This document shows, in pieces, positions 8,301 through 15,690 of a DNA stretch of 64,000 nucleotides. The translations under genes and the position numbers were made by a program. Below the pieces are notes generated by a model. It was not told the origin of the DNA, did no database searches, and worked only from the letters and a program-made list of their open reading frames with translations. The stretch is from Bacteroidota bacterium. GTDB taxonomy: Bacteria > Bacteroidota > Bacteroidia > Chitinophagales > JADIYW01. Where the stretch lies: assembly GCA_028288625.1 (NCBI GenBank), contig JAQBNI010000150.1, forward strand, positions 1 through 64,000. The letters run 5' to 3'. Position 1 is the stretch's first letter, and the number at the start of each line of letters is the position of its first letter.

Positions 8301-10575
8301 TATTATTACAACAAACCTTACAGTGAATCCGGTGATCTCCAACACACAAAACCATGCTTTATGCCAGGGTGAAAGTGTAACCGTTGGGAATCATATTTAC
8401 AATTCTGCCGGTACATTCCACGACACGCTTCAAACACGAAACGGATGTGACAGCATCATAATTACAATTATTACAATCAATCCTGTAAAGACAACAACAC
8501 AGAATCCTGTGATCTGTCAGGGAGAAAGTATTACTGTCGGAAATCATAATTATACTTCATCAGGAATTTTTATAGATACGCTTCAAACGATCTCAGGCTG
8601 CGATAGTATTATTACTACAAGCCTTACAGTAAATCCTGTTAAGCGCACTGCACAAAGCCTTGTTATTTGCCAGGGCGAAAATGTGACGGTTGGAAATGCA
8701 GTTCATAGCCAAACAGGAAATTATATTGATACGCTGAATACAAGTTCAGGATGCGATAGTATTGTTTCTACAAACCTAACCGTAAATCCTGTGAAGGCAA
8801 CTTCACAAAGTCACGTCATTTGTGGAGGTGAAAGTATCAGTGTTGGGAATATAATTCACAATCAAACAGGGATATATAGAGATACGCTGCAAACCAGCAA
8901 GGGCTGTGATAGTATCATTACAACGGACCTTACGGTAAATCCGGTTAAAATGATCACACAAAGCTTTATCATTTGTCAGGGTGAAACGGTGATAGTTGGA
9001 AATAATATTCATTCGCAAACTGGAACATATGTTGATACACTGCAGACAAGTTTAGGCTGTGATAGTATTGTAACAACAAACATTAATGTGAATGCAGTGA
9101 AAACAACAGCGCAGAGCTTTGTGCTTTGTTCACGCGAAAGTTTAACTGTTGGAAATATAGTTCATAACCAGACAGGAATATATATTGATACTTTACAAAC
9201 CATCAGCGGTTGTGATAGTATCGTAACTACTGATCTTTTTGTTCGTGACGCTAATGAAACCAGACAAAGTTTTGTAGTGTGTGACGGAGAAAGTATTCTT
9301 GTCGGAAGCATACTTCATAACCTTACAGGAAATTATATCGATACGCTTCAATCGTTTACAGGTTGTGATAGTGTTTGTATGACAAACCTTTTGGTGAATG
9401 ACAGGCATGCTGTTTCACAAAGCTTTTCACTTTGCAACGGTTCCAGCATTTTAGTCGGAAATATTATTCATGATCAGACAGGAATATATATAGATACTTT
9501 AAAAAATATCAGGGGTTGCGATAGTATTATTACCACTGACCTTTTGATCAAACCTGTAAATATGGTTGATGTGCGCGCGTTTATTTGTATTGACGATACA
9601 GGTTCCGGATCATTTGTCACTGTTGGCAACCAGACATTCAGTATTCCCGGAAGTTACCAGGTTACACTTCAAAATGTTTCCGGTTGCGATAGCGTAATAA
9701 ATTTAGATCTGATTGGAAGGCTATGCGTTACTCAACCGGGATTGATCGATACGATAAGAGATACCGTGAGTGTGCGTATGATGGATACGGTTTGTTTAGG
9801 ATTGATGCCATCATTTGACGCCACAGTTACCGCGTGCGATGGAAGTACATCAGGAACAGAAGTGCATGGTACCTGGACAATCTCTACAACTCTGCCGCAT
9901 TGTTTATTGTATCACGCAGATTCGATTTTAGGAAGCGATATACTATGCCTCGTAGCCTGTGATTCTGTTGGAATAATTTATGTATGTGATAGTTCTATCG
10001 TGATCATCACAGTCATAGATTCCTTGCCGGTTGCAGAAGATGAATGCGTGGAAACAGATAAGGATACACCTATCCCGATATCTGTTTTACGAAACGACCG
10101 GGATCCGGATTTCGACAGGTTATATATTGATGGCATTGTGCAGCAACCATTATTTGGTACGGCACAAATCGATCCGGTTACACAAACGATTACCTATACA
10201 CCAAATAAAAATTTCTGTGGAGCAGATACATTCTATTACGAAGTGTGTGATCATGTTTCGGGTTGTGATGTCGGTAAAGTATGTATCAATGTCAGGTGTA
10301 AATGTCAGCTGCCTCAGGTGATCACGCCGAACAATGACGGGTTCAACGATGTACTTATGATCCCTTGTATCAATAACGTTAACAATTCACATATAGTAGT
10401 GTGGAATCGTTGGGGATTATTGGTTTTTGAAAATGATAATTACAAGAATGACTGGGATGGGAAATATAACGGCGATTATTTGCCGCCGGGTACGTACTGG
10501 TACGCTGTTGATTTTAAAGATCCGGAAACACAGGAGCAAATCAACGAAGCAAATTATTTAATGATCATTAGGTAA
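2338..10575 (+). CDS. Giant repetitive cell-surface adhesin, T9SS cargo (SprB-like)
   Basis: A 2745-aa secreted protein. Layout: Sec signal peptide (1-27, ending TPASAQ); beta-rich N-terminal region (28-380); DUF11-like domain with SYTFTVKNSGNDDARNVV (about 385-500); three HYR/Ig-like units of about 85 aa with DTTKPVFTSQLP-type starts (about 540-775); 33 tandem 51-aa repeats (about 777-2460); a Cys-containing linker; a cadherin-like domain with SVLRNDRDPD (about 2565-2655); and a C-terminal gliding-associated (CHU_C, type B) T9SS domain starting PQVITPNNDGFNDV and ending NYLMIIR. Each repeat carries two conserved cysteines (ICQG and GCDS) that could form a disulfide. PorP/SprF and OmpA genes follow within 20 bp each, the arrangement seen for SprB and other CHU_C cargo. 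A role in surface attachment or gliding is inferred; the binding partner is unknown. Confidence 0.9.
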   Translation: MGNFTKLIRSGLLLAVIALIQTPASAQLQVAFAPRFSDAVYGDFVTIGNNMLSTTASGNYTGTDGNHNITSVFVDIDADNTTFNSSSANLVDPIPNTNCVFIKKAYLYWAAADFEEANIANEPVWNYNDIKLMLPGSATYTTITADNVVYRGRTTHFVNDPYVCFKDITSLVQGLGSPYGKYQVANVRTKKGDLNPDHTGSNVGTSGGWQVIFVYEGTKDPQGNAILPAKYISVFDGYANVTSSQNNYNITISGFQTPPVGNIQTKIMFGALEGDRDLTGDQFQIRNVANTFVDMTTGSLRPTTNFFDSRITAENTDYINRNPASTNTLGYDIGYFTLSNPGNSIITNSQTSAVFRLTSNQETYGLYMVGFSTDVWAPDLSPMVQVSSPGTVNPGDTISYTFTVKNSGNDDARNVVITRTLPPEVDLVQPVTPLPAGVTYSYNTGTRVLSFFIQNGLVDVGDAAINISYKTVLKDQCYFLETACPANINAQILATYTGVQNPNTQTTLSSNGLTACGLGNDKPNVTTVNSPSAAGWATNAGALNRTVNCNDAPGLAAAEALFPATTKCNFTLNKVTGSFAAIANSCPVIGTYTNTWTFTDKCGRTSPVFTQIITVQDTTKPVFTSQLPANAIVNCNAVPTAPTLTASDNCTTGTVTFNEVRTNGNCVNNYVLSRTWIAKDACNNSISYTQTLTVQDTTRPVFVQSLPVNAVICGNPAPAPTLTATDNCGQATVVFTELIDSVSVPGVKTYTRKWTATDVCNNSTIYTQTITSNAIKVTTQNPVICQGQSVTVGNHTYTTSGTFKDTLQTSKGCDSIVTTNLTVNPVKTTTQSPVICQGQSVTVGNHTYTTSGTFKDTLQTSKGCDSIITTNLTVNPAIATTQNPVVCQGQSVTVGNNIYTSSGTFKDTLQTSKGCDSVVTTNLTVNPAIATTQNPVICQGESVTVGNHIYTSSGTFKDTLQTSKGCDSIITTNLTVNPVKTTTQSPVICQGENVTVGIHTYSSSGTFKDTLQTSKGCDSIVTTNLTVNPVKTTTQSPVICQGESVTVGNHTYTSSGTFKDTLQTSKGCDSIVTTNLTVNSVKTTTQSPVICQGQSVTVGNHTYTTSGTFKDTLQTSKGCDSIVTTNLTVNSVITTTQNPVLCQGQSVTVGNHTYTSSGTFTDTLQTSKGCDSIVTTNLTVNPVKTTTQSPVICQGESVIVGNHIYTSSGTFKDTLQTSKGCDSIVTTNLTVNPVKTTTQSPVICQGETVTVGDHTYTSAGTFKDTLQTSKGCDSIVTTNLIVNPVKTTTQSPVICQDESVTVGNHNYTSSGTFTDTLQTSKGCDSVVTTNLTVNPVKTTTLNPVICQGGHVTVGNHTYSTTGIFKDTLQTSKGCDSIITTNLTVNPNTQFIQAPHICQGESITVGTIIHNQSGIYIDTIRNSKGCDSIVFTKLTVDSVKTVTQNLQICQGESITVGSHTYSTTGTFTDTLQTNRSCDSIITTHLTVNPLKATTQNPVICQGESVTVGNHIYTSSGTFTDTLQTSKGCDSSVTTHLTVNPVKTTTQNPVICQGASVIVGNHNYTSSGTFSDTLQTSKGCDSIVTTNLTVNPVKTSTQDPVICPGETVTIGNHTHSSAGTFKDTLQTSKGCDSIVTTNLTVNPVKTSTQNPVLCQGQSVTVGNHTYNSSGTFTDTLQTSQGCDSIVTTNLMVNPVKTSTQDPVICQGESVTVGNHTYTSSGTFTDILQTSKGCDSTVTTNLTVNPVKATTQNPVICQGGSVTVGNHTYTSSGTFTDILQTSKGCDSTVTTNLTVNPVKTTTQNRVICQGETVTVGNHTYSSSGTFTDTLRTSKGCDSIVTTNISVDPFKTTTQDPVICQGESATVGNHIYASSGTFIDTLQTSKGCDSIVTTNLTVNPVKSTSQSPVICQGTSIIVGNHTYTLSGTFTDTLQTSKGCDSIVTTNLTVNPVKTITQNPVICQGASITVGNHTYTSSGTFTDTLQTSKGCDSIITTNLTVNPVISNTQNHALCQGESVTVGNHIYNSAGTFHDTLQTRNGCDSIIITIITINPVKTTTQNPVICQGESITVGNHNYTSSGIFIDTLQTISGCDSIITTSLTVNPVKRTAQSLVICQGENVTVGNAVHSQTGNYIDTLNTSSGCDSIVSTNLTVNPVKATSQSHVICGGESISVGNIIHNQTGIYRDTLQTSKGCDSIITTDLTVNPVKMITQSFIICQGETVIVGNNIHSQTGTYVDTLQTSLGCDSIVTTNINVNAVKTTAQSFVLCSRESLTVGNIVHNQTGIYIDTLQTISGCDSIVTTDLFVRDANETRQSFVVCDGESILVGSILHNLTGNYIDTLQSFTGCDSVCMTNLLVNDRHAVSQSFSLCNGSSILVGNIIHDQTGIYIDTLKNIRGCDSIITTDLLIKPVNMVDVRAFICIDDTGSGSFVTVGNQTFSIPGSYQVTLQNVSGCDSVINLDLIGRLCVTQPGLIDTIRDTVSVRMMDTVCLGLMPSFDATVTACDGSTSGTEVHGTWTISTTLPHCLLYHADSILGSDILCLVACDSVGIIYVCDSSIVIITVIDSLPVAEDECVETDKDTPIPISVLRNDRDPDFDRLYIDGIVQQPLFGTAQIDPVTQTITYTPNKNFCGADTFYYEVCDHVSGCDVGKVCINVRCKCQLPQVITPNNDGFNDVLMIPCINNVNNSHIVVWNRWGLLVFENDNYKNDWDGKYNGDYLPPGTYWYAVDFKDPETQEQINEANYLMIIR
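4666..9720 (+). repeat. Coding tandem array, 33 copies of a 153-bp unit
   Basis: The first two VICQG codon runs start at 4684 and 4837, exactly 153 bp apart, and the period holds through the array. I count 33 units, of which the last is degenerate with an insertion. Most units share VICQGxSVTVGNHTYTSSGT and TLQTSKGCDSIVTTNL. Units 27-32, and unit 13 alone in the middle, belong to a second type with IHNQTGIYIDTL. Similarity is highest in units 1-24 and falls towards the C-terminus. Confidence 0.95.
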
Positions 10576-10594
10576 CCATTGAAAAAACACGATT

Positions 10595-11569
10595 ATGAAA
10601 AATATAATTAAACACATGTGCTTCTTTACCCTGCTGTTTTCAGTGACGGCAGCAATAGCACAACAGGAACCATTAAACACCATGTTTGCATACAATAAGC
10701 TGCAAACGAATCCTGCATATACAGGAGCAAAGGATATGGTGAGCATTCGTGCTGTATACCGTCATCAGTGGTCAGGTTTACCCGGCGCGCCGCAAACTAT
10801 TAATGTAAATATTCATGCGCCATTAAAAAATGAACGCATTGCACTTGGGCTTTCAGTTTTAAATGATAGGCTCGGTGTTACCAACCAGACATGGCTCATG
10901 GCTTCGTATGCTTACCGGATCCCTTTTAAGAATGATACCAAATTAAGCTTTGGGATAAGTGCAGGAATGCTGATCTATAAAACGAACATCACTTCATTGG
11001 ATGCGATAGATCCATCAGATCCGTTATTGCAAAATAATCTTAAGGGTATAAATCCGAACCTTGGCGCAGGTATATATTATTACGGTCAGAAATTTTATGT
11101 AGGCGTTTCCATGCCGAATGTGCTGCCATTAAATTATATACATCACAAAGATGACAACAGTGTGCCAAACCGCTTTAAGCAGGTGCCGCATATATTTATT
11201 ATGGGAGGTTATACTTTTGAAATGGGCAAGAAGAAAAATTTCTGGATACAGCCGCAGGTATTATTAAAATACATTACAAGTACACGGTACAAGATACCTT
11301 TTGAAATAGATGCGAATTTGACCTTTACATTATATAAGATCGCAAATATCGGGTTGACTTACCGTTCCGGTTTAGCAGATAAATTTGACAACAGGGAAAG
11401 TATTGATGCGATGTGCATGTTCACGATCCCGAAAGGATTTTCTGTGGCTTATTCCTATGACATCACTATTTCAAAAGTAAAAGCTTACGAAAATGGTACG
11501 CATGAAATAATGCTTGGGTATGATTTTGATCTGCGCAAAAAAGGAACGCGAACTCCAAGATACTTTTAA
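10595..11569 (+). CDS. PorP/SprF family outer-membrane protein
   Basis: A 324-aa outer-membrane beta-barrel protein of the PorP/SprF family. Family marks are the signal peptide (ending AAIAQQ), then QEPLNTMFAYNKLQTNPAYTG and the conserved YRHQWSGLPGAPQT, followed by barrel strands to the C-terminal EIMLGYDFDL. Some PorP/SprF proteins act with single T9SS cargo proteins; SprF of Flavobacterium johnsoniae is needed for SprB export. Here it lies 19 bp after the giant adhesin with no terminator between, so it is probably that adhesin's secretion or attachment partner. PorP itself is a core-type paralogue, so a general role cannot be excluded. Confidence 0.92.
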   Translation: MKNIIKHMCFFTLLFSVTAAIAQQEPLNTMFAYNKLQTNPAYTGAKDMVSIRAVYRHQWSGLPGAPQTINVNIHAPLKNERIALGLSVLNDRLGVTNQTWLMASYAYRIPFKNDTKLSFGISAGMLIYKTNITSLDAIDPSDPLLQNNLKGINPNLGAGIYYYGQKFYVGVSMPNVLPLNYIHHKDDNSVPNRFKQVPHIFIMGGYTFEMGKKKNFWIQPQVLLKYITSTRYKIPFEIDANLTFTLYKIANIGLTYRSGLADKFDNRESIDAMCMFTIPKGFSVAYSYDITISKVKAYENGTHEIMLGYDFDLRKKGTRTPRYF

Positions 11570-11587
11570 TACAAAAGGTGAATCGTT

Positions 11588-13936
11588 ATGATAACAATCA
11601 TTCAAAAAATAAAAAACCTATCTATGTTAAAACGTAACTTGAAATACATAGTATTCCTTTTGCTGCTTACAAATAAAATAAAGGTAACAGCACAGGTGCA
11701 GGCAAAATATGAAATTGCACAAGGGTTGTATAACCGGCTGGCTTATAGTGAAGCCATAAAATATCTGAACGAATTCTTAAAGAAGAAAGATGATATTGAC
11801 GGACAGATCATGCTGGCAAATTGTTACAGGAGAACAGGTCAACTTGATAAAGCTGAAGAGTGGTATCATAAAGTTGTTGCCAATAAGGATTTAAAAGATC
11901 CGCTTCAGCGTTTGTATTATGCACAGGTGCTGCAATCAAATGAAAAATATTCCGGCGCGGCATTGATGTACAATAATTATATGATGGCAGCTCCAAACGA
12001 CAAAAGGGCAGCTAACCAGTTCAGTGCTTGTAGTGACATTAGTCAATACACCGGCGATTCATTGAGTTTTCTGATTCTTAACATGCCTTTTAATACAAAC
12101 GGGTATGATTTCGGCGCTTGCATAAAAAGAAACAGGTTCTTTTATACATCCACCGGAAATAAAAATCAAAAGAATGTAAAAACCGATCGGTTTCTCAACG
12201 AAGCGTATATGAATTTATACGAAGTTCAGCTCGCAGATTCGGGAATTATGTCATCCGATCCAAAAGCATTGGAAACAGGAGTGAATACAAAATATCATGA
12301 AGGTCCGATGTGCTTCAGTCCTTTTCAGGATATAGTTTATTTTACGCGAAATGATTACAATCCTGATAAGAGTACCGGCAAGCTGGGTTTTGGTTCGGAT
12401 AAGATCATCAACTTAAAAATTTATCAGGCGGAAATAAAAGTCGGGCAATGGATAAATGATGCAGAGCTTCCTTTCAACAGCAAGCAATACAGCTGCGGGC
12501 ATCCCACCATCGATGCAGATCATAAAGTAATGTATTTTGCTTCGGATATGCCCGGCGGATTCGGCGGTACAGACATATGGCGTAGTGAATGGATCGGGGA
12601 TAAATGGCAAAAGCCAAAAAATCTTGGACCAAAGATCAATACGGAAGGAAATGAAATGTTTCCGTTCTATCACCAGGGCGGCACACTTTATTTTGCAAGT
12701 GACGGATTGCCGGGACTTGGTGGTCTCGATATTTTCTCTGCTACTATGGAAAACCTCGAGCCGTCTAATGTAACAAACATTGGTTCTCCGATCAATTCCA
12801 GCAAGGATGATTTTGGATATTTGCTTTCTGATGATAAAAACAGCGGATATTTTTCAAGTGATAGATCCGGTGGGAAAGGAGAGGATGATATTTATAAATT
12901 CCTTCCTAACAAGTATGAACTTGAGGGATTGGTCGTAGACAAAAATACACAGTCGCCCATCCAAAGCTCCAATGTAAAAGAACTGCTTGTGTCTACAACG
13001 CTGGAAGAACCTGCTGAAGGAAAGGTGTTTGGTCCTGAAGGAGAGATCATGTGGAATAAAGTAATAAAGGAAATAAAGAAGCAAGAGTTCACTACGAATA
13101 TAGAAGGAAAATTTTCCGATGTAGTGAATGGCACAGTGACCTATAAATTTTTGGCAAACGCCGACAACTATCAGCCTAACTTCACAAAGATCACGATCGA
13201 ACCTGTAGAATCTACTCATAAATATTATGTGAAGGTGGAATTGTTGCCCATCATAGGAGAAGTTTTAGTGATCGATGCCAATACGAAAAAACCAATTGAA
13301 AATGCCCAGGTCGCCATCAATTCAAAATGTCTTACGAACAGCGTGAATATAAATACGCCTTCCACAGGAAAAAATTATTTCGAGCTTAAGAATAATTGTG
13401 ATTACGATTTCCTTGCAAATGCGAAAGGATATCTTCCTTCATCTTCCAAAAAATCCGTGATCAATATACAAGACACTTTACATTATGTAATTGAACTTGC
13501 ACCGATCAACAAAGAACCGATCGCACTCAAAAATATATATTATGACTTTGACAAATGGGATATCCGCGAAGATGCTGTTCCTGATCTGAATATGCTTTTG
13601 TCGTTCATGGTACAGAACCCTGACGCGATCGTTGAATTGGGTTCACATACGGATGCCCGTGGCGACGACGCTTATAATTTGAGATTATCTCAAAATCGTG
13701 CGCAATCTGTTGTGGACTGGCTTATCCAACATAAAATATTAAAAGATAAAATTGTGCCAAAGGGATATGGTGAGACCAAACCTCTGAACACGTGCACCAA
13801 CGATGTAAAATGCTCCGAGGAAGACCACCAGAAAAACAGGAGAACGGAATTCAAAGTATTAAATGCGGGGGAAGTAACAGTTTCCCAGGATAAAAAAGAT
13901 GTAAAGGTCAACAAGTGTAAGAATTGTCCTTTTTGA
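11588..13936 (+). CDS. OmpA family protein with TPR and PD40 repeats
   Basis: A 782-aa envelope protein. After a signal peptide (ending KVTAQ) come TPR-like helices (about 40-150, for example ANCYRRTGQLDKAEEWYHK), WD40-like PD40 beta-propeller repeats (about 220-440, with HPTIDADHKVMYFASDMPGG), carboxypeptidase-regulatory-like beta domains (about 440-640), and a C-terminal OmpA peptidoglycan-binding domain (about 650-770, YYDFDKWDIREDAVPDL, LGSHTDARGDDAYN, NRRTEFKV). The same layout occurs in PorE-like and SprF-associated proteins. It probably anchors the adhesin machinery to peptidoglycan. The start at 11588 follows an AGGTG; an ATG at 11624 would give a cleaner signal peptide. It is the last gene of the operon. 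Confidence 0.9.
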   Translation: MITIIQKIKNLSMLKRNLKYIVFLLLLTNKIKVTAQVQAKYEIAQGLYNRLAYSEAIKYLNEFLKKKDDIDGQIMLANCYRRTGQLDKAEEWYHKVVANKDLKDPLQRLYYAQVLQSNEKYSGAALMYNNYMMAAPNDKRAANQFSACSDISQYTGDSLSFLILNMPFNTNGYDFGACIKRNRFFYTSTGNKNQKNVKTDRFLNEAYMNLYEVQLADSGIMSSDPKALETGVNTKYHEGPMCFSPFQDIVYFTRNDYNPDKSTGKLGFGSDKIINLKIYQAEIKVGQWINDAELPFNSKQYSCGHPTIDADHKVMYFASDMPGGFGGTDIWRSEWIGDKWQKPKNLGPKINTEGNEMFPFYHQGGTLYFASDGLPGLGGLDIFSATMENLEPSNVTNIGSPINSSKDDFGYLLSDDKNSGYFSSDRSGGKGEDDIYKFLPNKYELEGLVVDKNTQSPIQSSNVKELLVSTTLEEPAEGKVFGPEGEIMWNKVIKEIKKQEFTTNIEGKFSDVVNGTVTYKFLANADNYQPNFTKITIEPVESTHKYYVKVELLPIIGEVLVIDANTKKPIENAQVAINSKCLTNSVNINTPSTGKNYFELKNNCDYDFLANAKGYLPSSSKKSVINIQDTLHYVIELAPINKEPIALKNIYYDFDKWDIREDAVPDLNMLLSFMVQNPDAIVELGSHTDARGDDAYNLRLSQNRAQSVVDWLIQHKILKDKIVPKGYGETKPLNTCTNDVKCSEEDHQKNRRTEFKVLNAGEVTVSQDKKDVKVNKCKNCPF

Positions 13937-13971
13937 TAAGAAAACAAGTTCAAATATTAACAAAAAATTAA

Positions 13972-14024
13972 TTGATTTAGATCAATGAAAGGCTTGGTAT
14001 TTTAATAAATAATATACAATTTTG
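13972..14024 (+). promoter_or_regulatory. Second FNR/CRP-type box with promoter-like sequence
   Basis: TTGAT-TTAG-ATCAA (13972-13985) is again a perfect FNR-type palindrome. A -33-like CTTG (13993-13996) and a -7-like CAATTTTG (14017-14024) sit at exactly the same distances as in the promoter at 1333-1385, and the flanking bases are similar (AATTGATnTAnATCAATnAAA). It could drive a short transcript ending at the terminator at 14197, or read into ricT. Confidence 0.5.
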
Positions 14025-14222
14025 TACCTATAATGCTACTGAGGAAATGGGATTTGGTTACATAAAAACTTCATCGGATTTTAATAAATAGGGCTTCAGA
14101 TTATTCATATGAAGCTATTTGAATCATAAGTAAAAATATCCTTTTTTGTATTTTTAGGGATTAATTTGCTGTACTCAACTTTATTTAAAAATGCTGGCCG
14201 GAAGTAATTCCGGCTTTTTTTA
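14025..14222 (+). ncRNA. Candidate small RNA between FNR-type promoter and terminator
   Basis: Roughly 190 nt with no convincing ORF lie between the FNR-type promoter and a strong intrinsic terminator (14197-14222). An internal hairpin may form around GCTTCA...TGAAGC (about 14094-14116). The interval 13937-14346 otherwise holds only the ricT promoter. No RNA family is recognised, so this is inference from the promoter-terminator arrangement. Confidence 0.25.
14197..14222 (+). terminator. Rho-independent terminator
   Basis: GCCGGAA (14197-14203), loop GTAA, TTCCGGC (14208-14214), then a run of seven T. It lies 260 bp after the OmpA gene and 124 bp before ricT, and so ends the adhesin operon and/or the candidate small RNA. 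Confidence 0.85.
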
Positions 14223-14285
14223 TTTGACTATCAGCTTCTTAACAAAGTATTTATTCTTTTAGATGAATATGTCCCCTAACCGTAT

Positions 14286-14293
14286 TATTTTTG
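14286..14293 (+). promoter_or_regulatory. Probable -7 element of ricT
   Basis: TATTTTTG matches TAnnTTTG, 53 bp before the ricT ATG. No good TTTG is seen at the expected -33 position. Confidence 0.4.
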
Positions 14294-14346
14294 TGAAATT
14301 AAATTTATATCACATTTGCGCTGCACGCAAATTCTAAATAAAAAAG

Positions 14347-15690
14347 ATGAGTTGTAATAGTTGTGGAACCAGTGTTGGCGGCGTGCCAACGGGTTGTAAA
14401 AGTAACGGGCATTGTGCTACAGGTGGTTGTTCAAAGTTGGAAGTTCACGATTGGCTGAGTGATATCACTGCTGATCCTTATGCCAGGTATAATATTCACG
14501 AAGTAAGCTTTAAAAATGGTTCGCGAAAAGGTTTTTACCGCAATGAGAAACGTATAGATCTCTATACCGGCGATTATGTGATCGTGGAAGCTGTTGCAGG
14601 TTATGATCTCGGACAAATAACATTAAGCGGCGAACTGGTGCGTTTGCAAATGAAGAAAAAACGCATCAAGGAAAATTCGGAAGATATCCGGAATATTCTT
14701 CGCATTGCAAAAGATAATGAACTGCACTTAATGGAGCAGGCGCGTGCCAAAGAAAAACAGACCATGTTGAAAGCGCGAATTCTTGCGCGAAATCTTGGAT
14801 TGGATATGAAGCTGGGTGATGTGCAGTTCCAGGCTGATGGAAGGAAAGCTACTTTTTATTATACTGCCGATGGTCGTGTTGATTTTCGTGAGTTGATCAA
14901 GGTGCTTGCAGGAGAATTTAGAGTGAAGATCGAAATGAGACAGATCGGTGCAAGACAGGAAGCGGGAATCGTTGGCGGAATAGGCTCTTGTGGAAGAGAA
15001 CTGTGCTGTTCTACGTGGCTGACCAGTTTTAAATCAGTAAATACAACTGCAGCACGCTATCAGAATTTATCAATCAATCAAACAAAGCTCAGCGGACAAT
15101 GCGGCAGATTAAAATGTTGTCTCAATTATGAGCTCGATACTTATCTCGATGCTTTGCGTGATGTCCCTGAAAAAGCGGAAACACTCCAATTGGAAACCGG
15201 TGAGGCTCGATTAATGAAAACGGATGTATTGAAAGGATTGATGTTTTATACCGTGAAAGGTTCAGGTACATTTTATCCCATCTCGTTGGAAAATGTAAAA
15301 ATGATCTTAGAGATGAATGCAAATGGCAAACGACCTGCAGATATTACAGAGCTCGTAGAAGTTGAAGAAAAAGCAGGTGCTGAAGAAGTGCTTGAGTTTG
15401 CTGATGTTGTAGGACATATTTCTCTTGCGAGCCTGGATCGTAAAGACAAAAAAGAGTATCACAGAAACAAGCAGCAAAATCGTCCGCAAGGAAATAATCG
15501 CCAGCAGCCAAATAAGGAAGTTCGTGGTGATGCGCAAACTCAAAACAGGCAGCAACAAAAACCACAAAACAGACCACAGCAGAATAAACCTCAGAATGAA
15601 CGACAAAATCCTCAACGACAAAATCGTCCACCAAGACCAAACAATCCCGGTAATAATCCCAACAGGAATGATTCTCCGAAAAAATCATAA
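14347..15690 (+). CDS. ricT: PSP1 domain protein (RicT/YaaT-like)
   Basis: A 447-aa PSP1 family protein. The N-terminus is Cys-rich (MSCNSCGTSVGG...). The PSP1 C-terminal domain (about 95-290) has the family's cysteine motif (GSCGRELCCSTWL and QCGRLKCCLNYEL). In Firmicutes RicT (YaaT) works with RicA and RicF, holds Fe-S clusters and affects RNase Y; the role in Bacteroidota is not established. Residues from about 365 to the end are a low-complexity Q/N/R/P tail, probably disordered and cationic. The gene overlaps the next reading frame by 23 bp, suggesting coupling. Confidence 0.85.
   Translation: MSCNSCGTSVGGVPTGCKSNGHCATGGCSKLEVHDWLSDITADPYARYNIHEVSFKNGSRKGFYRNEKRIDLYTGDYVIVEAVAGYDLGQITLSGELVRLQMKKKRIKENSEDIRNILRIAKDNELHLMEQARAKEKQTMLKARILARNLGLDMKLGDVQFQADGRKATFYYTADGRVDFRELIKVLAGEFRVKIEMRQIGARQEAGIVGGIGSCGRELCCSTWLTSFKSVNTTAARYQNLSINQTKLSGQCGRLKCCLNYELDTYLDALRDVPEKAETLQLETGEARLMKTDVLKGLMFYTVKGSGTFYPISLENVKMILEMNANGKRPADITELVEVEEKAGAEEVLEFADVVGHISLASLDRKDKKEYHRNKQQNRPQGNNRQQPNKEVRGDAQTQNRQQQKPQNRPQQNKPQNERQNPQRQNRPPRPNNPGNNPNRNDSPKKS

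Noticed and set aside
4450-9408. Several open frames of 60-90 codons on the minus strand inside the adhesin
   Set aside because: They repeat with the 153-bp period and are antisense shadows of the repeat coding sequence.
4666-9720. Regular 153-bp repeats as a possible CRISPR or satellite array
   Set aside because: The repeats stay in one open frame, have no spacers, and the variation is mostly conservative at protein level, so they are coding repeats of the adhesin.
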